Positions 5,906 to 11,012 of a stretch of 23,885 nucleotides of DNA are shown here, one piece after another. How positions within the stretch are numbered: the stretch's first letter is position 1; every line of letters starts with the position of its first letter. The stretch spans positions 1 to 23,885 of the IMG/VR virus record IMGVR_UViG_3300021138_000169. One strand, written 5' to 3'. This stretch comes from a virus. The translations under genes and the position numbers were made by a program. Under the pieces are notes generated by a model. That model saw only the letters and a program-made list of their open reading frames with translations, ran no database searches and was not told where the DNA came from.

Positions 5906-6322
5906 TTAGGAACTCAAACGGCTTTCTGCAAGTCTTTTCTCGTGAGCTTTTATCCCATAAATCACGGTCGAATGAGTGGTATGCATCATCAACCCGATCT
6001 GCGAATAGTTCATCCCTAACTCATTGGAAGCGCGATAGAATAATTCCTGACGGACACGGATAACGTCATGCTTCGGACATGGGTTTTTCACAATGTCAGG
6101 GTCAAGGTTGTGCATTTTCGCCACCTCACGAAGCATGCTAGAGAACCGCATCTTTGGCGGCACGATCTCCAGCACGCTAGAAGGCATTACGGGCTTCTCC
6201 TGCGCCCATCTGACCCGTTCGATAGGCACAACACCAGTCGGGCCGGAAACGCCTCCCAGCCGCTTCTTCATGGCGATATAGCGCGCCCTCAGTTCATCAA
6301 CCGTTTGCGGTTCTCTGTCCAT
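5906..6322 (-). CDS. DnaA domain IV-like DNA-binding protein (putative replication initiator)
   Basis: A 138-residue protein. Residues 84-130 (DVIRVRQELFYRASNELG, YSQIGLMMHTTHSTVIYGIK) resemble the DnaA C-terminal DNA-binding domain, including the helix-turn-helix and the HTTVLH-like signature (here THSTVIYG). There is no AAA+ ATPase part: at 138 residues it is only the DNA-binding domain plus about 80 residues of unassigned N-terminus. Stand-alone proteins of this kind occur in phages. It may bind the phage origin or compete with host DnaA; both are inference. The ATG at 6322 has a very strong ribosome site (GAGGAGG). The start overlaps the end of rusA, and two terminators follow the gene. 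Confidence 0.7.
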   Translation of the reverse strand: MDREPQTVDELRARYIAMKKRLGGVSGPTGVVPIERVRWAQEKPVMPSSVLEIVPPKMRFSSMLREVAKMHNLDPDIVKNPCPKHDVIRVRQELFYRASNELGMNYSQIGLMMHTTHSTVIYGIKAHEKRLAESRLSS

Positions 6323-6672
6323 GCGTCCTCCTCAATGCCGTAGATCATAACCACCATCGGGATGCCGTGATTGCCCCACTCGGCGGCGATGGCGCGACAT
6401 TCCGAATCGTCTTCCACAACCTTGTTTTTCACCAGCAGGTCGCTTGTCGATTTCAGCAAATTGTCCAAATCGCGCTTGCGCTTGTCTGGTTTCGTTGCCG
6501 ATATGTGCAGGATGTACTCCCCCACAATCTGGTTCTTGGTTTGTTCTTTAATCATCCAGCCAGCCTCTTCAAGCCAAGCCACATATTCGGGTGACTTGTA
6601 CATGCGGCCACCCCTGCCGATCTTCCACAGGCGGTTCGTGCTGGGTGCTAACGGAAGTTCAAGCCTTATCAT
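6289..6672 (-). CDS. rusA: RusA-like Holliday junction resolvase
   Basis: A 127-residue protein, close to the 120 residues of E. coli RusA. The N-terminal PLAPSTNRLW and the central KRDLDNLLKSTSDLL with a later EDDSEC segment match the family. The acidic residues D68, D70 and D88/D89 correspond to the metal-binding catalytic set. RusA cuts four-way DNA junctions, which fits recombination-dependent replication alongside the ERF and SSB-like genes. I start at the ATG at 6672; an in-frame TTG at 6687 would add five residues. The gene overlaps the HTH gene upstream by 14 bases and the DnaA-like gene downstream by 34, so all three are probably co-transcribed. Confidence 0.85.
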   Translation of the reverse strand: MIRLELPLAPSTNRLWKIGRGGRMYKSPEYVAWLEEAGWMIKEQTKNQIVGEYILHISATKPDKRKRDLDNLLKSTSDLLVKNKVVEDDSECRAIAAEWGNHGIPMVVMIYGIEEDAWTENRKRLMN

Positions 6673-6877
6673 TTCCAGTCCATTCAATCCAAAAATGGTA
6701 AAGGTTAATTTCTTCGTTCGTGGCGCGCATAATTCGAATCATCATGGCGAGAGACGGGTCTTGCGCACCGCGTTCGATGCGAGAAATAGACGCTGGTGTT
6801 GTTTCAGCAAGCTTAGCCAAATCAAGCAATGTGACGTTATTTTTTATACGCCACTGACGTAGTGGATGGTCACTCAT
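6659..6877 (-). CDS. XRE-family HTH regulator
   Basis: A 72-residue protein with a textbook Cro/CI HTH at residues 15-36 (VTLLDLAKLAETTPASISRI, then ERG). It lacks any C-terminal oligomerisation or peptidase domain, so it is of the Cro type rather than a LexA-like cleavable repressor. It is second in the minus-strand operon that begins at 7118; its start overlaps the preceding gene by 8 bases and its end overlaps rusA. A natural target is the divergent region 7119-7217, which has a short palindrome (7161-7171), but nothing here proves this. Confidence 0.85.
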   Translation of the reverse strand: MSDHPLRQWRIKNNVTLLDLAKLAETTPASISRIERGAQDPSLAMMIRIMRATNEEINLYHFWIEWTGNDKA

Positions 6878-7118
6878 TTGGTACTACTCTTGGTCTTTCG
6901 TGAACTGTCGCAAAGGGTTTTAACACATTCGGTCTGCTCATGCTTACATTGGTTTGGGCGCGAATTTCTTTGTTGTTAAATGTCCAACACTCGCCAGTTT
7001 CGTCTTGAAATGTAACCCATAATAGGTCAAATTCCGCGCCGTAGTCGATCAGGACATGTGCCAAGCCATTGCCTTTCGGGGTGATGACTGGGATGGGTGG
7101 GTCGAGTTGTAAAAGCAT
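6870..7118 (-). CDS. conserved small phage protein of unknown function
   Basis: An 82-residue protein starting MLLQLDPPIPVITPKGNG, followed by AHVLIDYGAEFDLLWVTFQD and GECWTFNNKEIRAQTN. I recall near relatives in many alphaproteobacterial and environmental phages (the LIDYG...LLWV...GECW pattern), where they are annotated only as hypothetical. No catalytic or metal site is evident; the segment is predicted mostly beta. The ATG at 7118 has a ribosome site (AGAGGG). It is the first gene of the leftward operon with the XRE regulator, rusA and the DnaA-like gene, opposite the recombination operon. Confidence 0.75.
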   Translation of the reverse strand: MLLQLDPPIPVITPKGNGLAHVLIDYGAEFDLLWVTFQDETGECWTFNNKEIRAQTNVSMSRPNVLKPFATVHERPRVVPNE

Positions 7119-7127
7119 GTTGCCCTC

Positions 7128-7171
7128 TTGACTTAATTTGCATCATGCGTAAATGATTGTTTCGTTACGAA
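7128..7171 (+). promoter_or_regulatory. possible rightward promoter with overlapping operator palindrome
   Basis: TTGACT (7128-7133) and AATGAT (7152-7157) stand 18 bases apart in the divergent intergenic region. An inverted repeat, TTCGTTACGAA (7161-7171), falls on the expected start of transcription. A repressor bound there would block the recombination operon. The -10 matches only 4 of 6 consensus bases. Confidence 0.35.
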
Positions 7172-7217
7172 CAACAAGAGAACAAAATCCTAAACAGGTT
7201 TTTGTGAAAGGAATAAA

Positions 7218-7715
7218 ATGACAAGCACCTATGACGTTGATATGTTGCGCCGCACAATTGAACTGCTTCTGGAACGTTACCCAGAACTGTCTGCGGACGA
7301 AGAGCTTCGGGCGGATATGCTTGAAGGAACTACAGATTTTCGCGAAACGATGGAACGATTGCTGCGCCGCACACAGGACGCAATCTATCTGTCAAATGCT
7401 TGCCAAGCAGCGATGCGAGACATCAAGGATCGGCAAGATAGGTTTGACAAGCGCGTTGAATTTGGCCGTGAATTGATGAAAAGGCTGATGGAAGTTGCAG
7501 AAATTCGTAAGATGGAATTTCCAACTGCCACAATTTCGATCAGGGTTGTGCCTCCGGCAGTTGTTATCCTCGACGAATCAGTGATACCGGAGGATTTCAT
7601 GCGGATCAAAAAAGAGCCTAACAAAACACTTTTGAAAGAAATGTTGGAGAAAATGGATGTGCCGGGCGTCACCATGTCTAACGGTGGAACAGCAATCACA
7701 ATCAGAGGGAATTAA
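7218..7715 (+). CDS. Siphovirus Gp157-family protein
   Basis: A 165-residue protein. The N-terminal half is helical and charged, probably a coiled coil. Residues about 90-150 carry the family pattern: EIRKMEFPTATISIRVVPP, then IPEDFMRIKKEPNKTLLKEM. This matches the Gp157 family first seen in Streptococcus thermophilus phages and often found just before ERF/RecT-type annealases and SSB. The molecular role is not established; the location suggests a partner in single-strand annealing or DNA-end handling. The start has a clear ribosome site (GAAAGGA) and it is the first gene of the rightward operon. Confidence 0.85.
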   Translation: MTSTYDVDMLRRTIELLLERYPELSADEELRADMLEGTTDFRETMERLLRRTQDAIYLSNACQAAMRDIKDRQDRFDKRVEFGRELMKRLMEVAEIRKMEFPTATISIRVVPPAVVILDESVIPEDFMRIKKEPNKTLLKEMLEKMDVPGVTMSNGGTAITIRGN

Positions 7716-7719
7716 GGTT

Positions 7720-8394
7720 ATGAGTGCAAAGATTGCAACGGCTCTACACAACGTAATGGCTAAGGTTAGCTACGTTCAAAAGGGCGGAGAAAACAAGTTT
7801 CACGGATATAAATACGCTTCAGAGGCAGACTTGCTTGAAAAGCTTCGTCCCGCTTTGATTGAAGAGGGTTTGATCCTGATCCCGTCTGTTGAAATGGTTC
7901 GCCCGATGGACGAGCATGGCAACACGATTGTGGATATGAAATACGAGATCGTTCACAAGGATGGCGATATTTGGCCACATGTTGTGCGCATTTCTGGTTG
8001 TGGCAACGACCGCTCAAAGAATGGTTCTGTTGGCGATAAGGGTGTTTACAAGGCTATCACTGGCGCGAATAAATACCTCTTGTTCAAGCTGTTCCAGATT
8101 GAAACTGGCGATGACCCAGAGAATGATCAGGCTTCCGCCCCAGCAGCACCAGAACCCGCCAAGGTTACGCCTTGGGATAACTATACAAAGGACATGCTGA
8201 CCTATATGCGTGTCTTCCAGATGGCTATCGAAATGTGCGATACTGTCGATGCAGTTCAAAAGTTCTGGAAGCAGGAAGTTAAGGAAAACTTCGCTACCAT
8301 GAAACTTGTGAAAGATGGGCCGGATTACGAAGAATTGCGTAATCTATGCTCGGAACGTGTTGCAGAAATTAATAGTGCTAAAAAAGGAAAGTAA
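7720..8394 (+). CDS. erf: ERF-family single-strand DNA annealing protein
   Basis: A 224-residue protein. The N-terminal two thirds show the ERF pattern: GGENKFHGYKYASEADLLEK (22-41), then LRPALIEEGLILIPS, and the glycine-rich GDKGVYKAITGANKYLLFKL (about 106-125) ending in ETGDDPE. ERF proteins (P22 Erf and relatives) form rings that anneal complementary strands for phage recombination and genome circularisation. A short Ala/Pro linker (SAPAAPEPAKV) leads to a helical C-terminal region that varies in the family. I use the ATG at 7720 after AAGG; an in-frame ATG at 7657 would lie deep in the previous gene. Next come an SSB-like protein and nucleases, the usual partners. Confidence 0.9.
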   Translation: MSAKIATALHNVMAKVSYVQKGGENKFHGYKYASEADLLEKLRPALIEEGLILIPSVEMVRPMDEHGNTIVDMKYEIVHKDGDIWPHVVRISGCGNDRSKNGSVGDKGVYKAITGANKYLLFKLFQIETGDDPENDQASAPAAPEPAKVTPWDNYTKDMLTYMRVFQMAIEMCDTVDAVQKFWKQEVKENFATMKLVKDGPDYEELRNLCSERVAEINSAKKGK

Positions 8395-8396
8395 AA

Positions 8397-8696
8397 ATGG
8401 CTTACGAACAACGTGATAATAGCGGCTCTTTCTTCATCAACAATCGCAAAACCCGTGACAATCAGCCCGATTTTAACGGAAGCGTGATGGTGGACGGGAA
8501 AGAGTTCTACATCAGCATTTGGTCGAAAAATGGCAAGTCTGGGGAATTTTGGACTTGCTCTTTCACCGAAAAAACTTCATCGGGCGAACGTGCGCCAGCC
8601 CCGACAAAGACTTCCTCAATGAGTAAGACGATGGCGAAAGCACCAGCAAAGGTTGAGGAAGAGATCGACCTTGACGATGATATCCCTTTTAACTAA
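8397..8696 (+). CDS. SSB-like single-stranded DNA-binding protein
   Basis: A 99-residue protein. Residues 5-55 (RDNSGSFFINNRKTRDNQPD, then GSVMVDGKEFYISIWSKNGK) form a compact beta-rich, OB-like region, also found in small proteins next to phage annealases. A Pro/Ala/Lys linker leads to the acidic end DLDDDIPFN. This closely resembles the C-terminal tip of bacterial SSB (DDDIPF), which recruits partner proteins. The tip and the position after ERF argue for an SSB role; the core is too short to be a classical SSB. The stop codon lies inside the hairpin at 8694-8731. Confidence 0.7.
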   Translation: MAYEQRDNSGSFFINNRKTRDNQPDFNGSVMVDGKEFYISIWSKNGKSGEFWTCSFTEKTSSGERAPAPTKTSSMSKTMAKAPAKVEEEIDLDDDIPFN

Positions 8697-8731
8697 CCTC
8701 TGTGGGACTGATTCCCAACTCGCAGAGGTTA
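8694..8731 (+). promoter_or_regulatory. hairpin sequestering the ribosome site of the HNH gene
   Basis: TAACCTCTG (8694-8702) and CAGAGGTTA (8723-8731) are perfect 9-bp complements. Inside, TGGGA (8703-8707) pairs with TCCCA (8713-8717) around a 5-base loop. The 5' arm begins with the stop codon of the SSB-like gene; the 3' arm contains AGAGG, the Shine-Dalgarno of the ATG at 8735. This layout would couple HNH translation to termination on the SSB-like gene. There is no T-run, so it is not an intrinsic terminator. Confidence 0.65.
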
Positions 8732-8734
8732 ATT

Positions 8735-9214
8735 ATGGGCGACACCAAGATTTGTGTTTCTTGTGAAAAAGAAAAGGAACTTCACTCTGGATTCTATTCT
8801 CACGCTAAAATGGCTGATGGATATCTCAATCATTGCAAGGAATGTGTTAAATCCAGAGTAAAGCTCCATCGTGCTGAAAATGATCACGTTCGAGAATATG
8901 ATCGTTACAGATATTATAATAATGAAGAACGAAAAAAATATTCAAAAACTCAAAGCAAGCAATGGGTTATTGAAAATAAAGATTTGGCTCTTCAAAGAAA
9001 CAAAGAATGGATTAAAAGAAACCCAGAAAAACACAATGCTCACAACATTGTTAACAGAGCTTTAAGGAGTAAAAAATTGATAAAGACTCCATGTGTAGTT
9101 TGTGGTAATTTACGATCTGAGGCGCATCATGAAGATTATTCAAAACCATTGGAAGTGATTTGGCTGTGCCGAACACATCATGCAGAAAGGCACAGAAAAT
9201 ATGGTACAAGATAA
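8735..9214 (+). CDS. HNH endonuclease with N-terminal zinc finger (homing type)
   Basis: A 159-residue protein. It opens with a four-cysteine knuckle (CVSCEKEKEL, then CKECVKSR). A very basic, Asn/Lys/Tyr-rich middle follows, and then the nuclease core CVVCGNLRSEAHHEDYSKPL, IWLCRTHHAERHRK near the C-terminus. The HH and HxxxH residues with two CxxC pairs fit the HNH fold. The gene is clearly richer in A and T than its neighbours (for example 8870-9070), as expected of a recently acquired free-standing homing endonuclease. The start at 8735 is set by AGAGG, which lies in a hairpin. An upstream in-frame GTG at 8702 is inside that hairpin and is not favoured. Confidence 0.85.
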   Translation: MGDTKICVSCEKEKELHSGFYSHAKMADGYLNHCKECVKSRVKLHRAENDHVREYDRYRYYNNEERKKYSKTQSKQWVIENKDLALQRNKEWIKRNPEKHNAHNIVNRALRSKKLIKTPCVVCGNLRSEAHHEDYSKPLEVIWLCRTHHAERHRKYGTR

Positions 9215-9422
9215 GGACAGCACTACCGAATACATTGTCCTGTCGTATCGGACAGACAAGTATGGCAATGTTCGCAAGACAAAGCTGGGCAAGGGCTTCT
9301 TGGGTCGCAATGGTGTAAACATCAATGTTTGCTTTGAAGCTTTGCCTATTTCCAATCAGGAAGGTGAATGCTGGGTTACGTTAGTCCCGTATGATCCAAA
9401 CTTTAACGAGAAATATGAATGA
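9201..9422 (+). CDS. small unidentified phage protein
   Basis: A 73-residue protein starting MVQDKDSTTEYIV. It is predicted mostly beta (YRTDKYGNVRKTKLGKGFLG, CWVTLVPYDPNF), with no motif I recognise. The ATG at 9201 overlaps the HNH gene by 14 bases and has AAAGG about ten bases upstream; an in-frame ATG at 9180 has no ribosome site. Its stop overlaps the next start (ATGA), so it belongs to the recombination operon. The frame has the codon usage of its neighbours, which supports it being real. Confidence 0.6.
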   Translation: MVQDKDSTTEYIVLSYRTDKYGNVRKTKLGKGFLGRNGVNINVCFEALPISNQEGECWVTLVPYDPNFNEKYE

Positions 9423-9754
9423 AGTTTATTAAAGACGATATGATGGAAGAAGCCCTTAACTTCCTCGCCACACACAGCGAGAACGGGGCTGAAGCTAGGT
9501 CTAATCGGTTTAAGGCTGAGCATGCACGTAAGAGGATCAGGGCTAACCTGATCCTCAATTCCAACGAGAAAACGTCTGCGATGAAAGAAGCGTGGGCTGA
9601 ACAGCATGAGCTTTATGTTCAGGCCATTGAAGTAGAAGCAGAAGCGATTCGTTATGACGAATATTTCAGGGCAGAACGAAACCGCGCAGATGCTATCATT
9701 GAAGCTTGGCGTTCGGAGCAAGCAAATCAACGAGCGGGAAGCAATTTCAAATGA
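9419..9754 (+). CDS. conserved helical phage protein of unknown function
   Basis: A 111-residue, almost entirely helical protein. It starts MKFIKDDMMEEALNFLATHS and ends with IIEAWRSEQANQRAGSNFK. Proteins with this pattern (FIKDD...EALxFLA at the N-terminus, a WRSxxANxR end) recur in the recombination region of many proteobacterial phages, from memory; I know of no assigned function. Heptad-like spacing in the middle suggests a coiled coil. It sits next to nuclease genes in a tight operon, with four-base overlaps on both sides. A role helping annealing or nuclease activity is only suggested by position. Confidence 0.75.
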   Translation: MKFIKDDMMEEALNFLATHSENGAEARSNRFKAEHARKRIRANLILNSNEKTSAMKEAWAEQHELYVQAIEVEAEAIRYDEYFRAERNRADAIIEAWRSEQANQRAGSNFK

Positions 9755-10227
9755 GGATAGAACTGACAGATGCCGATTTAGCTGTTTGTAGAATGTTCGC
9801 CACCTTGCGAACGATCAATAACCGGATGGGAGGCGTTAAAAGGCAAATTTTTAAGGATTACAAGGACTGCCTAGATCACGAAGAAGAAGGCGTTATGGGA
9901 GAGTATGCCTTTTGTAAGAAGTACAATTTGTTTTTCGATGGCACATTTTCCGGCAAAGATGCTGGGTATGATTGTGTTTTGAAGGGCAAAAAGATCGACA
10001 TAAAGACTACTTCACTACAAGATGGCAATTTGATTGCCTTTCAATCTTCCGAAAAATCAGACGTAGATATTTTTATTCTAACGGTCGTCGATAGAAATTC
10101 AGTCGAAATCGTTGGCTGGATCGAAAAAGAAAACTTCATCAATCCAGAAAATTTGGTCGATCACAAGTACGGCAAACGATACTTTTTGCCGCGTGAAAAA
10201 TTAAAGAAGATGAAAAATGGAGATTAA
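9751..10227 (+). CDS. PD-(D/E)XK-like phage nuclease (putative)
   Basis: A 158-residue protein. The likely active site is E51 (MGEYAFCKKYN), D74 (AGYDCVLKG) and D83-I-K85 (KKIDIKTT), the order and spacing expected of a PD-(D/E)XK nuclease core. The C-terminal half (DVDIFILTVVD, VEIVGWIEKENF) gives the remaining strands and helix. Such small proteins are often found near ERF or RecT genes and could process DNA ends or restrict host DNA. The ATG at 9751 overlaps the previous stop and has GGGAAG upstream. The assignment rests on motif spacing only, so a non-catalytic member is possible. Confidence 0.6.
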   Translation: MRIELTDADLAVCRMFATLRTINNRMGGVKRQIFKDYKDCLDHEEEGVMGEYAFCKKYNLFFDGTFSGKDAGYDCVLKGKKIDIKTTSLQDGNLIAFQSSEKSDVDIFILTVVDRNSVEIVGWIEKENFINPENLVDHKYGKRYFLPREKLKKMKNGD

Positions 10228-10233
10228 ATACGC

Positions 10234-10587
10234 ATGGAACACTCACAAACGACGAAACGAGGCCATCTTTCGGGGAAAAGAAAACTAGCAATTTGGGAAC
10301 GTGAAAAAGGACGATGCATGATCTGCAATGAAAAGTTGCTGGTTGGTGGGTTTATATATGAACATGTTATAGCCCTAGAACTTTCGGGAACGGATACGGA
10401 TGACAACATTCGTTTGACGTGCAAGCCATGCGCCAAAGAGAAAACGAAGAAAGATCATCAGATGACAGCTAAAGCCAAACGAACGAAGCAAACCCACCTT
10501 GGGTTAAAAGAGTCGCGTTCCCCTTTGCCATATGGTAAGACGTCAAAGTGGAAACGCAAGCTAGATGGCACTGTCGTCCCGCGATAA
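10234..10587 (+). CDS. HNH endonuclease, second copy
   Basis: A 117-residue protein. The core has CMICNEKLL, then YEHVIALELSGTDTDDNIRL, then CKPCAKEKTKKD: two CxxC pairs that would bind structural zinc and an HNH-type His/Asn/Asp set (EHV, DDN). A basic C-terminal tail (KTSKWKRKL) follows. It is unrelated in sequence detail to the HNH protein at 8735 and lacks its AT-rich composition, so it is more likely a resident phage gene, such as a nicking or packaging-associated nuclease, than a recent homing intruder. GGAG lies about 11 bases before the ATG. It is followed closely by the transglycosylase gene. Confidence 0.8.
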   Translation: MEHSQTTKRGHLSGKRKLAIWEREKGRCMICNEKLLVGGFIYEHVIALELSGTDTDDNIRLTCKPCAKEKTKKDHQMTAKAKRTKQTHLGLKESRSPLPYGKTSKWKRKLDGTVVPR

Positions 10588-10592
10588 GCGCG

Positions 10593-11012
10593 ATGAAGCT
10601 ATCGACCTTAATAGCTGTTGGGTGTTTTACAGTCGGATGCCAAACTGTAGGCCATACTTCAGAATCGCCCCTGCACGACATGATTCGTGCGGCAGCGATT
10701 TCGCACGACGTCGATCCGAGGATTGCCCTCGCACTAGTTGACGTAGAAAGCAACTTCAAGCCCACAGCCTCAAAGGACGGCAATTACGGGCTTATGCAGG
10801 TTAGGTACGGGACAGCCGTTTCAATGGGCTATACAGGCTCTGTAACAGGTTTAATGAACCCTGAAACTAACGTTGAATACGGTATGCGCTATTTAAGCTA
10901 TTGCTTTGCAAAACACAGCGACATAACGCTCATGCTTGGTTGCTATAATGGATCAACCTCGCCAAAGAACCGTTATGCTCGCCGTGTTATGCGCGCCTCC
11001 GAAAAATATTAA
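10593..11012 (+). CDS. lytic transglycosylase (SLT-like), predicted lipoprotein
   Basis: A 139-residue protein. The N-terminus MKLSTLIAVGCFTVGCQTVG is a short signal peptide with Cys at 11 and 16; either could be the lipidated residue, though neither fits a perfect lipobox. The catalytic part has Glu52 in VDVESNFKP, then GNYGLMQVRYG and a C-terminal GCYNGS, all typical of SLT-type enzymes that cleave peptidoglycan glycan strands. It may aid DNA entry or lysis, or remodel the wall. It is the last gene on the plus strand, not in the late minus-strand operon with the endolysin, and its stop overlaps the convergent 874-residue gene by four bases. Confidence 0.8.
   Translation: MKLSTLIAVGCFTVGCQTVGHTSESPLHDMIRAAAISHDVDPRIALALVDVESNFKPTASKDGNYGLMQVRYGTAVSMGYTGSVTGLMNPETNVEYGMRYLSYCFAKHSDITLMLGCYNGSTSPKNRYARRVMRASEKY

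Noticed and set aside
5946-5956. Possible DnaA box (TTATCCCAT-like)
   Set aside because: A single imperfect match inside a coding region, far from the repeat cluster; not enough to call a site.
5701-6063. 120-residue plus-strand ORF across the gap and the DnaA-like gene
   Set aside because: It runs through both terminators and antisense to the DnaA-like gene, and its product has low-complexity, unlikely composition.
8694-8731. Reading the hairpin as an intrinsic terminator of the SSB-like gene
   Set aside because: No T-run follows the stem, and the next gene starts within four bases, so a translational role fits better.
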